Source of the DNA: Blastocatellia bacterium
GTDB lineage: Bacteria; Acidobacteriota; Blastocatellia; Pyrinomonadales; Pyrinomonadaceae
NCBI GenBank assembly: GCA_016789265.1
Contig: JAEUQK010000027.1
Coordinates: 1-64,000, forward strand
Length of the DNA: 64,000 nucleotides
Reading direction: 5' to 3'
The notes under the pieces: model-generated
Seen by the model: the letters and a program-made list of their open reading frames with translations, nothing else
Databases searched by the model: none
What the model was told of the DNA's origin: nothing
Translations under genes and position numbers: made by a program
In this document: positions 18,664-27,050 of the stretch, piece by piece
Position numbering within the stretch: the stretch's first letter is position 1
Layout of the letters: each line of letters begins with the position of its first letter

Positions 18664-21318
18664 ATGGAAATATTAGAGATCCGAACCCTTCGCGGGCCAA
18701 ACTACTGGAGCGGCTATTGGAAAAAGCTGATCATAATGCGGCTTGATATTGCCGATTATGAGGAAAAGCCGTCCGACAAGCTGTCTGGGTTTTACGAACG
18801 AATGGTCGAAGTGATGCCGTCGCTCGAATCCCACGGCTGCAGCTACAGCGAACCGGGCGGATTTTTTCGAAGGGTGAAAGAGGGAACATGGGCCGGGCAC
18901 ATGATCGAGCACTTCGCTCTTGAATTTCAAACGCTTGCAGGCATGGATACGGGTTACGGACGTACCCGCGAGACCGGTGAAACCGGCATCTACAACGTCG
19001 TCTTTAGTTATCACGAAGAAGAGGTCGGTCGTTACGCCGCGCGGGCGTCGGTGAGGTTGTTCCTCGGCCTCGCCGAAGATAAGCCGATCGAAGAGATCAA
19101 GAAAGAGGTAGCCGAAGACGTTCAGCGGATGCGCGAGATACGCGAGGATGTGAGATTTGGACCCTCGACCGGCTCTCTTGTTGAAGAAGCGGTAAATCGT
19201 GATATTCCATACATAAGGCTCAACGACCAGTCGCTGGTCCAACTCGGTTACGGTGTCCATCAGAAACGCATTCAGGCGACGACCACCGCAAACACCAACA
19301 TGATCGCGGTCGATATCGCGGGCAATAAACACGCGACAAAAACGCTCCTGGGCGATATGGGTGTGCCGGTGCCTAAAGGTTATCGTATCCGTCTCGAAGA
19401 GGACCTCGAAGAAACGCTCGAGCGCGTAGGCTTTCCCGCGGTGATAAAGCCGCTTGACGGCAACCACGGCAAAGGCGCGACCGTCGGCATCAGATCACTG
19501 GACGAGGCAAAGATCGCGTGGGAGAAAGCCAAGGAATATTCACGATGGGTTATTGTTGAGCAGCAGCTTCAGGGCTCGGATTTCCGCGCCTTGGTCGTTA
19601 ACAATCAGCTCATTGCGGTCGCCGAACGTGTGCCTGCGCATGTCGTCGGTGATGGCAAGCAATCGATCCAACAGCTGATCGACGAAACCAATTCCGATCC
19701 TCGTCGCGGTTACGGACATGAAAACGTCTTAACGCAGATCGATATCGACAATCAAACGATGCGATGCATCCGAAAGTCGGGTTATGAGCTTGAATCCGTA
19801 TTGCCGAAAGGTGAAAGGCTTTTTCTTAAGACCACAGCAAATATATCGACGGGCGGGACCGCGATAGATGTGACCGATGAGGTTCATCCAAAGAACATCT
19901 TCCTGTTTGAACGCATCGCAAAGATCATCGGCCTCGATGTTGCGGGAATCGACGTCATCGCGCCCAACGTGAGCGAGCCGCTGAGCGAAAACGGCGGCGG
20001 CATCATCGAGGTGAACGCCGCACCGGGATTTCGTATGCACCTTGCGCCGAGCGAGGGCATCGGACGAAATGTGGCCGAACACGTGATCGATATGCTATTC
20101 CCGCCCGGAACTCCGACGCGTATTCCGATCTTTGCGATCACGGGAACAAACGGAAAGACGACCACGACAAGGCTGATAGCTCACGTTCTGCGAAACTCGG
20201 GCCGAGCTGTCGGGTTTACGACAACCGATGGAACTTATATTGGCAACGAACAGATCACTCAAGGCGACAATACCGGGCCAGTATCTGCCCAACTGGTACT
20301 GAAAGATCCGACCGTCGATGTTGCGGTGCTTGAGACGGCCCGCGGCGGAATAATACGTTCCGGGCTCGGATTTGATCATTGCGATGTCGGTGTCGTTTTG
20401 AACGTCGCGGCAGATCATCTCGGCTTGAAGGATGTAAACACGCTCGAAGATCTTGCTCGTGTCAAATCGGTCGTTCCCAGGGCGGTGGGCAAACGCGGTT
20501 ATGCCGTGCTAAACGCCGAGGACGAACTCGTTTACAAAATGAAAGAGCTGGTGGACGGAAAAGTCGTCTGTTTTTCAATGGACGAGAACAATCCGAACAT
20601 CCGCCGGCGTGCCGAACGCGGCCGCGTATCATGCGTTTATGAGAACGGCTACGTGACCATCTTGAAAGGGAAATGGAAGGTCCGTGTCGAAAAGGTAGTC
20701 AACATTCCGTTGACATACGGCGGACGTGCTGAGTTCATGATCCAAAACGTCCTTGCGGCAACTCTGGCGTGTTTTGTCCACGGAGTTTCGATCGAGGACA
20801 TCCGGGTCGGGCTGACGACTTTTAATGCGGGTACCGCTCAGACCCCTGGCCGGTTGAATTTTATGGAGGTAGGCCATACGACCGTGCTAATGGACTATGC
20901 TCACAATCCGGCCGGGTTCAGCGGACTCGCGAAGTTCGTATCTAAGCTTCCTAACAAATACCGAACCGTGGTGATGACCGTCCCGGGTGATCGCCGCGAC
21001 GAGGACATTCGCGAAATGGGCGAGATCGCGGGGAACTCCTTTGACCGGATCGTGATCCGGCAGGGACATTACCTTCGCGGCCGCGACCCGAAAGAAATTA
21101 CGAATCTGATCAACGAAGGTATCTCGCGTACCGGAAAAGAACCGCAGGTTCGCAACATTCCGGACAGCCGAGATGCGATCCAGCACGCAATAAAGTATGG
21201 CCGCAAAGGTGAACTGGTGGTCACCCTCGCCGATCTGGTTCCTGATGATATTGCCTACGTTCAGGAGATCAGGGACAAATTGTTGGAAGAACAACAGGCC
21301 GAATCGGCCGCCGGATAG
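18664..21318 (+). CDS. cphA: Cyanophycin synthetase
   Basis: CphA polymerises aspartate and arginine into cyanophycin with ATP, without a ribosome. The 884-residue protein has all three parts. The N-terminal domain starts MEILEIRTLRGPNYWSG. The ATP-grasp domain (about 215-480, with IKPLDGNHGKGATVG) adds aspartate to the backbone. The Mur-ligase-like domain (about 490-875, P-loop GTNGKTTTTR near residue 493) adds arginine. The start matches that of cyanobacterial CphA. No ribosome binding site is visible because the right inverted repeat of the four-helix cassette lies directly upstream. The stop codon abuts the stop of the convergent isoaspartyl peptidase gene with no base between. Confidence 0.96.
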   Translation: MEILEIRTLRGPNYWSGYWKKLIIMRLDIADYEEKPSDKLSGFYERMVEVMPSLESHGCSYSEPGGFFRRVKEGTWAGHMIEHFALEFQTLAGMDTGYGRTRETGETGIYNVVFSYHEEEVGRYAARASVRLFLGLAEDKPIEEIKKEVAEDVQRMREIREDVRFGPSTGSLVEEAVNRDIPYIRLNDQSLVQLGYGVHQKRIQATTTANTNMIAVDIAGNKHATKTLLGDMGVPVPKGYRIRLEEDLEETLERVGFPAVIKPLDGNHGKGATVGIRSLDEAKIAWEKAKEYSRWVIVEQQLQGSDFRALVVNNQLIAVAERVPAHVVGDGKQSIQQLIDETNSDPRRGYGHENVLTQIDIDNQTMRCIRKSGYELESVLPKGERLFLKTTANISTGGTAIDVTDEVHPKNIFLFERIAKIIGLDVAGIDVIAPNVSEPLSENGGGIIEVNAAPGFRMHLAPSEGIGRNVAEHVIDMLFPPGTPTRIPIFAITGTNGKTTTTRLIAHVLRNSGRAVGFTTTDGTYIGNEQITQGDNTGPVSAQLVLKDPTVDVAVLETARGGIIRSGLGFDHCDVGVVLNVAADHLGLKDVNTLEDLARVKSVVPRAVGKRGYAVLNAEDELVYKMKELVDGKVVCFSMDENNPNIRRRAERGRVSCVYENGYVTILKGKWKVRVEKVVNIPLTYGGRAEFMIQNVLAATLACFVHGVSIEDIRVGLTTFNAGTAQTPGRLNFMEVGHTTVLMDYAHNPAGFSGLAKFVSKLPNKYRTVVMTVPGDRRDEDIREMGEIAGNSFDRIVIRQGHYLRGRDPKEITNLINEGISRTGKEPQVRNIPDSRDAIQHAIKYGRKGELVVTLADLVPDDIAYVQEIRDKLLEEQQAESAAG

Positions 21319-22236
21319 TCATTTATAGATATCGACTTTGAAGTCGCCTGTGGGACCAACCGATCCGCGATACATGCCTTCTGAATTGAACGGCAGGACG
21401 AGGTTTCCTTGAGTGTCGACCGCGATGAGTCCGCCTTCGCCGCCGATAGACGTAAGGCGTTCGATCGTTTCGCGTGCTGATCCTTCCAGGCTCGATCCCT
21501 TGTATTTCATCCGTGCCGCGATGTCATAAGCCGTGACGCCGAGCATGAAATATTCGCCATGGCCGGTGCACGAGACCGCGCACGCGTCGTCAGCGTAGGT
21601 TCCGGCACCGATTATGGCCGTATCGCCAACGCGGCCGAATCGTTTGTTGGTCATTCCGCCGGTTGACGTCGCTGAAGCAAGATGGCCGTTGACATCGCAA
21701 GCAACAGCTCCGACGGTTCCTACAGGTTTTGGAGCGGCGTGGTCAAGTTGCACGCGACCTGCCGCGATAGCGTCTTCAAGCTGTTTCCATCGAAAATCCG
21801 TATAGAAATAGGTGTTGTCCTTTAGCTCGACTCCTGCTTCCTCGGCAAACATGTCTGCTCCATCTCCGGCAAGCAAGACGTGTTCGCTTCTTTCCATGAC
21901 CAATCGAGCTAGTTTGACCGGGTTCTTTACGTTTCTGACGAAAGCTATAGCTCCGGCTTTCAGACGCGACCCATCCATGATCGCTGCGTCCATTTCGATC
22001 TTGCCCTCATGGGTAAAGACCGAACCTCGGCCGGCATTGAACAGAGGACAATCTTCGAGCGAAACGACAGCCGCCTCGACTGCGTCGAGCGAAGAGCCTC
22101 CGTTTTCTAAGATTCCCCAACCTGCGCGTAGAGCGTTTTCGAGCCCGCTCCTGTATTCCGTTTCGAGTTCAGGAGTCATCGCCGACCTAAGGATGGTGCC
22201 GGCTCCGCCGTGAATAGCAAGTGCAGTTTTTGCCAT
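21319..22236 (-). CDS. iaaA: Isoaspartyl peptidase / type III L-asparaginase, cytoplasmic
   Basis: A 305-residue N-terminal-nucleophile hydrolase, no signal peptide. It cleaves beta-aspartyl dipeptides such as the beta-Asp-Arg released by cyanophycinase. The opening LAIHGGAG, the motif PLFNAGRGSVFT and the self-cleavage site before Thr in GTVGAVACD are all present. So is the downstream STGGMTNKRFGRVGD loop. The precursor would be cut into alpha and beta chains at that Thr, the catalytic residue. It is convergent with cphA, with stop codons touching. A second, exported paralogue lies at 59319. Confidence 0.93.
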   Translation of the reverse strand: MAKTALAIHGGAGTILRSAMTPELETEYRSGLENALRAGWGILENGGSSLDAVEAAVVSLEDCPLFNAGRGSVFTHEGKIEMDAAIMDGSRLKAGAIAFVRNVKNPVKLARLVMERSEHVLLAGDGADMFAEEAGVELKDNTYFYTDFRWKQLEDAIAAGRVQLDHAAPKPVGTVGAVACDVNGHLASATSTGGMTNKRFGRVGDTAIIGAGTYADDACAVSCTGHGEYFMLGVTAYDIAARMKYKGSSLEGSARETIERLTSIGGEGGLIAVDTQGNLVLPFNSEGMYRGSVGPTGDFKVDIYK

Positions 22237-22477
22237 ATCGGAATTTTACTCTCAGATCGCCAAACCTCGAAATCGTTCAAAGTGAACGAAGTGTCTAAAA
22301 CCGTTGATGTAAGTTCAGGAAGTCCGTATCATGATCTGGGAACAATGTTTCCCACCGAACAATGCTCCGTCCGAATCTGGAACAGTCGTTCAATTACTAA
22401 TTTCCTTTTAATGGATGTGGATCTATTTGGTCCGCAGCCGGCATTGAAATTCGGATCTAATGATCCGGCCGAACCTT

Positions 22478-22566
22478 AACCGAAAAGGCAACTGCCGCTT
22501 TTAAACAGCGGCGGACGCAAAGCCAGGAAACGCAACCACTGCGAAACGTCCGGCTGCCGAAGTGAG
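22478..22566 (+). ncRNA. Probable cyclic di-GMP-I (GEMM-I) riboswitch
   Basis: The RNA has the GEMM-I signature GGACGCAAAGCC at 22513-22524, preceded by AAGGCAA and a 7-bp stem (CTGCCGC with GCGGCGG). It is followed by a second arm closing with GGCTGCCG. Aligned by eye with the Vc2 example, the ligand-contacting G20 is a G, fitting c-di-GMP rather than cGAMP. One oddity: the first hairpin has a 9-base loop (TTTTAAACA) instead of the usual GNRA tetraloop. It ends at GTGAGG, the ribosome binding site of the CAP-domain gene, so control of translation start is likely. Confidence 0.75.
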
Positions 22567-22572
22567 GTCATT

Positions 22573-23157
22573 TTGAGATCTTCCCTATTAGTTTCATTCT
22601 ACATTTTGGTATTGATCTGCGGAGTTGCACTGGGACAGCGTAGCTCCGCAGGAACGCGCGCGGTTCCGGTTCTAGTCGATGTCATAAGTACTCCATCGAA
22701 GAATCGCGAGGCGGTCAGGCAAACCACGGTTCAAACGGCTGCCTCGACGGTCAGCAGTGCAAATGAAACGGAAGCGAGAACGTTCGAACTGATGAACGCA
22801 CAGCGGCTGGCGATGGGCCTCAAGTCGCTTCGATGGGACGAGACGCTTGCCGCCGTTGCGAGAATGCACTCGCAAAACATGGCATCGTCAAAATTCTTCA
22901 GCCACAAAGGCCTCGCAGGTGAATTTGTCGATGACCGTGCGGCCAAGTTTGGAATATTTAATTGGCTTGCCATCGGTGAGAACATCGCGTTTATGAAAGG
23001 CTACTCCGATCCGGCAACGATGGCAGTCGAAAAATGGATGCAGTCCGATTCTCATAAGAAGAATATTTTGAATGATCAATGGCGTGAATCGGCTATCGGC
23101 GTCGCGGTTGCGGACGACGGAGCTATGTATTTCACGCAGGTTTTCATAACCCGTTAA
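22573..23157 (+). CDS. Secreted CAP (SCP/YkwD-like) domain protein
   Basis: A 194-residue exported protein with a signal peptide (residues 1-~22, ending GVALGQ). A CAP domain covers about residues 63-192: ELMNAQRLAMGLKSLRWDE, MHSQNMASSKFFSHKG, IGENIAFMKGY, WMQSDSHKKNILN and YFTQVFITR. Bacterial CAP proteins are extracellular; their role is mostly unknown, though some act on the cell wall or matrix. The start is a TTG at 22573, with GTGAGG seven bases upstream, directly after the putative c-di-GMP riboswitch. This suggests its level follows the biofilm/motility second messenger. A strong terminator follows. Confidence 0.9.
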   Translation: MRSSLLVSFYILVLICGVALGQRSSAGTRAVPVLVDVISTPSKNREAVRQTTVQTAASTVSSANETEARTFELMNAQRLAMGLKSLRWDETLAAVARMHSQNMASSKFFSHKGLAGEFVDDRAAKFGIFNWLAIGENIAFMKGYSDPATMAVEKWMQSDSHKKNILNDQWRESAIGVAVADDGAMYFTQVFITR

Positions 23158-23183
23158 TTTAGCGAACGCAGCTAAAACTGGAT

Positions 23184-23218
23184 GCGTGTCGGTGCAGGAA
23201 CACCGGCACGCTTTTTTT
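23184..23218 (+). terminator. Rho-independent terminator of the CAP-domain gene
   Basis: An 11-bp stem (GCGTGTCGGTG with CACCGGCACGC, one G-U pair) with a 6-base loop is followed by seven T, 27 bases after the stop. Confidence 0.9.
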
Positions 23219-23246
23219 GTGCAGGTCGGTCGGATAAACTAACGCG

Positions 23247-24140
23247 GTGCCGGTAACGCTGCCTTCTTTTGCAAAAGTAAATCTTCATCTTCGCGTACTC
23301 GGAAAACGCGAAGACGGGTATCACGATATCTTTACGGTATTTCAGACGGTCTCGCTTCACGACACGATCACGTTTGAAGAATCAGCCGGCGAGATCGTCT
23401 TGGAATGTGACGAGCCGAACGTTCCGACAGATATAAGAAATCTCGTTGTGAAGGCGTCAAACAGGATTCGAGACCGATACCAGGTCTCAAAAGGCGCTTA
23501 TATCAGGATCGAAAAACGGATCCCGATGGGCGGCGGGCTAGGCGGCGGTTCGTCAAATGCGGCGGTCGCCCTGATAGGCCTGACGCGGCTATGGGGCTTG
23601 AATGCGAGTGTGGAGGACCTTGAGCCTATTGCTGCCGATCTCGGGGCGGACGTGCCGTTTTTTCTTCATGGCGGGACGATGATCGGGGAGGGCCTTGGGA
23701 CTTCGCTGGATCAGATCGCTGAGTTTGGGGCTGAAAACATGATCATTGTGACTCCAGATGTCCACGTTTCCACCGCTGCTGCCTATGAAGCCCTGCGGGC
23801 TGAAAGCTTGACAAATGCTGAGGCGAATCGTATTCTTCGAGTTTGCCGTTCTGAGGCGGAGTCTCCGGATTTTCTTCATTCGGCATTAAGAAACGACTTT
23901 GAGACTATCGTGTTTGCCGCATTCCCGGAGATCGGGCGTGCCAAACAACAGCTTGTCGACCTTGGTGCAAGACAGGTATTGATGAGCGGCAGCGGGTCAA
24001 GCGTTTTCGCAATTTTTGACAAAGAAGAGACACGGCAAACAGCATTGAAAGCCCTTGACAATGAGGTCAACTGGCGAAAGTTTGCCGTAGCGGCTGTTTC
24101 GCGAGAAAAGTATCGCGGAGCGCTTGAAATAGCGTTTTAG
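23247..24140 (+). CDS. ispE: 4-(cytidine 5'-diphospho)-2-C-methyl-D-erythritol kinase
   Basis: IspE phosphorylates CDP-methylerythritol in the MEP route to isoprenoids. The 297-residue GHMP kinase has the N-terminal SFAKVNLHLRVLGKREDGYHD, the ATP-binding loop PMGGGLGGGSSNAA (93-106) and the C-terminal motif LMSGSGSSVFAIF. The start is a GTG. The MEP pathway makes both IPP and DMAPP, which would feed the carotenoid genes at 54.7-59.3 kb. It is first in the conserved run ispE - tRNA-Gln - prs - rplY - pth. Confidence 0.95.
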   Translation: MPVTLPSFAKVNLHLRVLGKREDGYHDIFTVFQTVSLHDTITFEESAGEIVLECDEPNVPTDIRNLVVKASNRIRDRYQVSKGAYIRIEKRIPMGGGLGGGSSNAAVALIGLTRLWGLNASVEDLEPIAADLGADVPFFLHGGTMIGEGLGTSLDQIAEFGAENMIIVTPDVHVSTAAAYEALRAESLTNAEANRILRVCRSEAESPDFLHSALRNDFETIVFAAFPEIGRAKQQLVDLGARQVLMSGSGSSVFAIFDKEETRQTALKALDNEVNWRKFAVAAVSREKYRGALEIAF

Positions 24141-24170
24141 CCGTTTCCGATCAGTTTCTGAAATTAGCTT

Positions 24171-24245
24171 TGGGGCGTAGCCAAGTGGTAAGGCACCGGT
24201 CTTTGGATCCGGCACTCGTAGGTTCGAATCCTCCCGCCCCAGCCA
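24171..24245 (+). tRNA. tRNA-Gln (anticodon TTG)
   Basis: A 75-base cloverleaf with acceptor TGGGGCG / CGCCCCA and an encoded GCCA end. The anticodon loop CTTTGGA gives anticodon TTG, and the T loop is TTCGAAT. The closing pair of the anticodon stem is U-U and one T-stem pair is U-C, so the fold is slightly imperfect. The first pair U-A and overall layout match bacterial glutamine tRNAs. Confidence 0.93.
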
Positions 24246-24262
24246 ATTTTGAATAATCGGAG

Positions 24263-24298
24263 CGGCTGCCTGAGATAGGCGGCCGTTTTTATTTTTTG
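24263..24298 (+). terminator. Terminator after tRNA-Gln, abutting the prs start codon
   Basis: A 9-bp stem (CGGCTGCCT with AGGCGGCCG, one G-U) and 5-base loop are followed by TTTTTATTTTTT, which runs straight into the ATG of prs at 24299. It would end the tRNA transcript, or act as an attenuator for prs. Confidence 0.75.
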
Positions 24299-25255
24299 AT
24301 GAGCGTGACTGGCAACATAAAGATATTTTCGGGCAATGCGCATCCGGAACTGGCGCGCGAGATCTGCGGCCATTTGAGTCTCGATCTCGGGTCGGCGGTG
24401 ACAGATCGTTTCTCTGACGGAGAGTTCAACTTTTCGATCGGCGAGAATGTTCGCGGTTCGGATGTATTCATCGTTCAGCCGACTTGCCCTCCGTCGGACC
24501 AGAATCTGATGGAACTGCTCATCATGATCGATGCATTCATACGCGCGTCGGCGTCGCGGGTCACGGCGGTAATGCCGTATTTTGGATATGCCCGTTCAGA
24601 CAAGAAAGACCGTCCGCGAGTTCCGATATCGGCAAAGCTTGTTTCGAACTTGATCGTCAAGGCTGGAGCGCATCGTGTTTTGACCATCGACCTGCACGCG
24701 TCGCAGATCCAGGGATTCTTTGACATTCCCGTAGATCACTTGTACGCAAGGCCGATCATTGTCGATTACTTCAATACGAACAAGATCGACAATCTGGTCG
24801 TGGTCGCGCCCGATACGGGAGGCGCCGAACGAGCGCGTGCATATGCAAAACGCCTCGACGCGGGACTTGCGTTGTGCGATAAGCGACGCGAAAGGGCAAA
24901 CGAAGCAGATGTAATGAACATCGTCGGCGACGTAGAAGGCAAGAACTGCCTCATCGTTGACGATATGTGTGATACGGGCGGCACTATCTGTAAGGTGGCA
25001 AAGGCACTTCATGAGGCCGGAGCGAACGACATCTTTGCATGTTTCTCGCACGCCGTACTTTCCGGCGGGGCGGTAGACAACATAGACGCCTCGTACTTGA
25101 AAAAGATAATTGTTACCAACTCCATCCCGTTAAATGAACGGGCCCGGCAGCTTGAGGCCAACGGGAAGATCGAGGTGTTGAGTGTCGGGAAATTGCTCGC
25201 ATCAGCGATCAATTCGATCCATGACGAGACCAGCGTTTCGTCGTTGTTTTTGTAG
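24299..25255 (+). CDS. prs: Ribose-phosphate pyrophosphokinase (PRPP synthetase)
   Basis: Prs makes PRPP from ribose 5-phosphate and ATP for nucleotide, histidine and tryptophan synthesis. The product is 318 residues from the ATG at 24299, with GNAHPELAREI at the start and RFSDGEFNFSIGENVRG. It also has DLHASQIQGFFD, DKRRERANEADVMNIVGDV and the PRPP loop VDDMCDTGGT. No ribosome binding site precedes the ATG; the upstream bases are the U-tract of a terminator. It begins the block prs-rplY-pth-rpsF-rpsR-rplI. Confidence 0.95.
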   Translation: MSVTGNIKIFSGNAHPELAREICGHLSLDLGSAVTDRFSDGEFNFSIGENVRGSDVFIVQPTCPPSDQNLMELLIMIDAFIRASASRVTAVMPYFGYARSDKKDRPRVPISAKLVSNLIVKAGAHRVLTIDLHASQIQGFFDIPVDHLYARPIIVDYFNTNKIDNLVVVAPDTGGAERARAYAKRLDAGLALCDKRRERANEADVMNIVGDVEGKNCLIVDDMCDTGGTICKVAKALHEAGANDIFACFSHAVLSGGAVDNIDASYLKKIIVTNSIPLNERARQLEANGKIEVLSVGKLLASAINSIHDETSVSSLFL

Positions 25256-25268
25256 AGGTTATTAAGTT

Positions 25269-25916
25269 ATGGCTGATAAAATTGTAGTAAAAGCTGAAAG
25301 GAAAGAGGCGGGCAACAAGAATATTAACCGACGTTATCGCGCGGCCGGGAAAGTTCCTGTCGTCGTTTACGGCGGCGGTTCGGAAAGCGTTGCTGCGGTG
25401 GCCGAATTGAAGGACCTTGCCGCGATCCTTCGTTCGGATTCTGGGGTAAACACCGTTTTCTCGCTGGATATTCCCGGGGTCGGTGTGAATGACGTGATCT
25501 TTCAGGATCGTCAGGTGGATCCGATCAAAGGTCGATTGATACATGCCGACCTTCGCAGGTTTGCCCGTGGAGAAAAGATCGAAATGACCGTTCAGATCCA
25601 TCTTACCGGTCATCCGGTCGGACTGGATGAAGAGGGTGCGGTTCTTACACAGGCAATGCGTGAGATAAAGGTCCTCTGCGAACCCGCAAAGACCCCGGAG
25701 TCGATCGACGTCGATGTGTCGGGCCTTGAGGCCGGACATTCGATCCACGTATCCGACCTTAAGGTAGGCGCGGGCATTGAGATCCATGAGGCACCTGAAA
25801 CCGTGGTCGCTTCGATCGTGACCGTCAAGGAAGTCTCGCTCGAGCCGCAGGTAGCTGAAGGTGTCGAGCCTGAAGTGACGGGTGAGAAGGCTGAAGAGCC
25901 GACCCAAGGCGAATAG
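25269..25916 (+). CDS. rplY: 50S ribosomal protein L25 (Ctc type)
   Basis: A 215-residue long-form L25, which binds 5S rRNA. The N-terminal L25 domain covers about 1-92 (VKAERKEAGNKNINRRYRAAGKVPVVVYGG). The C-terminal TL5/CTC beta domain is about 95-190 (VQIHLTGHPVGLDEEGAVLTQ). The last 25 residues are an acidic tail. It starts 13 bases after prs, the usual prs-ctc-pth order of many bacteria. Confidence 0.95.
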   Translation: MADKIVVKAERKEAGNKNINRRYRAAGKVPVVVYGGGSESVAAVAELKDLAAILRSDSGVNTVFSLDIPGVGVNDVIFQDRQVDPIKGRLIHADLRRFARGEKIEMTVQIHLTGHPVGLDEEGAVLTQAMREIKVLCEPAKTPESIDVDVSGLEAGHSIHVSDLKVGAGIEIHEAPETVVASIVTVKEVSLEPQVAEGVEPEVTGEKAEEPTQGE

Positions 25917-25921
25917 TTAGC

Positions 25922-25984
25922 GTTCAGAGTGCGCGATTCATCGCGTAACTCTTTGGATCACGAGCTAAAGCTCGCACTCTGAAC
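25922..25984. repeat. Complete palindromic repeat between rplY and pth
   Basis: The ends GTTCAGAGTGCG (25922-25933) and CGCACTCTGAAC (25973-25984) are perfect 12-base inverted repeats. Inside are two small hairpins, CGCGATtcATCGCG and CGAGCtaaaGCTCG. This is the cleanest full copy of the dispersed family in the window. It starts 5 bases after the rplY stop and ends 5 bases before the pth start. Confidence 0.85.
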
Positions 25985-25989
25985 TGTAT

Positions 25990-26565
25990 ATGAATTCGTC
26001 CTCTGAAAACTGGTTGATCGTCGGACTTGGCAACCCCGGTGCTTTGTACGAAAAGACGAGACATAACCTTGGGTTCATGGTCGTCGATCGTCTCGCCAGG
26101 GAAGTCCAGACACAGGTCAAGCGAGACGAATGTCGGGCCTTGGTCGGCAGGGCGATAATTGAAAATCAAACGGTAGAGCTTGCTAAGCCGCAGACATATA
26201 TGAACCTAAGCGGCGAATCGGTAAGCTGCCTGGTCTCAAAGCCGGATCGGTCGGCCGATAAATTGATAGTTATCTCAGACGATCTTGCGTTGCCATTCGG
26301 GACTATCAGACTGAGGCCCCGCGGTTCGCACGGCGGTCACAACGGTTTGCGATCGATCATAGACTGTTTGAAGGACAACGATTTTATAAGGCTCAGGATC
26401 GGCATAATGCCGGAACATCCGATAGCGAATACGAAGAATTTCGTTCTCGAGAATTTTTCTAAAGGCGAGAGCGAGACGGTTGAAAAGATATTGGAAATGA
26501 GTGCTGACGCGGTTCGGATCGTCGTAACGGACGGAATCGAGAAAGCGATGGCAAAGTTTAATTAG
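25990..26565 (+). CDS. pth: Peptidyl-tRNA hydrolase
   Basis: Pth frees tRNA from peptidyl-tRNAs that fall off the ribosome. The 191-residue protein has the standard length. It has GLGNPG (residues 12-17), the catalytic histidine in TRHNLGF (His25), KPQTYMNLSGESV, ISDDLALPFG and GSHGGHNGLRSI. The start lies five bases after the palindromic repeat, so no ribosome binding site of the usual kind precedes it. Confidence 0.96.
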   Translation: MNSSSENWLIVGLGNPGALYEKTRHNLGFMVVDRLAREVQTQVKRDECRALVGRAIIENQTVELAKPQTYMNLSGESVSCLVSKPDRSADKLIVISDDLALPFGTIRLRPRGSHGGHNGLRSIIDCLKDNDFIRLRIGIMPEHPIANTKNFVLENFSKGESETVEKILEMSADAVRIVVTDGIEKAMAKFN

Positions 26566-26633
26566 AGGTAACCTTTCTGCTTCGGCCAAAACAAGAGAGC
26601 CGAGGCTGGAGAAGCCAAAGGGAGGAAAAGAAA

Positions 26634-27038
26634 TTGGCAAATAGAACTTACGAAGTAATGTACATAATCGATCCGGAAACGCCGGCTGATCGTATCGCTA
26701 AGCTGAACGAGGCGGTCGGAAAAGTGATCGAAAAAGAGGGCGGCACTGTAGTCCGAATGGATGATATCGGACGCCGCACGCTTGCTTATCCGATCGAGAA
26801 GAAGACCGAAGGCCATTATGTGCTTTTTGAGATCGATGGCTCGGGCCAGGAGATCGCAGAACTCGAACGTCGTATGCGCGTAAACGATATGATCATCCGT
26901 TATATCACGATCCGCGTTGATGAGGACCGTAAGAAAGCGGACAAAATGAGAGCGAAGCGCGAAAAGCGTCAGAGCAATCGATCTAAATTCCGTCCGACGG
27001 AAGAAACAGCGGATGCTCCGGCGGAGGCGTCCGTCTAA
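26634..27038 (+). CDS. rpsF: 30S ribosomal protein S6
   Basis: A 134-residue S6 with the pattern YEVMYIIDPETPADRIAKLN and RRTLAYPIEKKTEGHYVLFEI. It is longer than the ~100-residue core, with a strongly charged tail (about 100-134, rich in Lys/Arg then Glu/Ala). The start is a TTG with GGGAGGAAAAGAAA upstream, a strong ribosome binding site that fixes the start. It is followed by rpsR after 12 bases; ssb, often between them, is absent. Confidence 0.95.
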   Translation: MANRTYEVMYIIDPETPADRIAKLNEAVGKVIEKEGGTVVRMDDIGRRTLAYPIEKKTEGHYVLFEIDGSGQEIAELERRMRVNDMIIRYITIRVDEDRKKADKMRAKREKRQSNRSKFRPTEETADAPAEASV

Positions 27039-27050
27039 GGGAGAAGAATT

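Noticed and set aside
22210..22479. 89-codon plus-strand frame before the riboswitch
   Set aside because: It overlaps the start of the minus-strand iaaA gene, has no ribosome binding site or recognisable pattern, and lies where the promoter of the riboswitch gene is expected.
24171..24245. Reading the first tRNA as a degenerate or pseudo-tRNA because of stem mismatches
   Set aside because: The U-U pair also occurs in the second glutamine tRNA, the acceptor stem is perfect and CCA is encoded, so it is probably functional.
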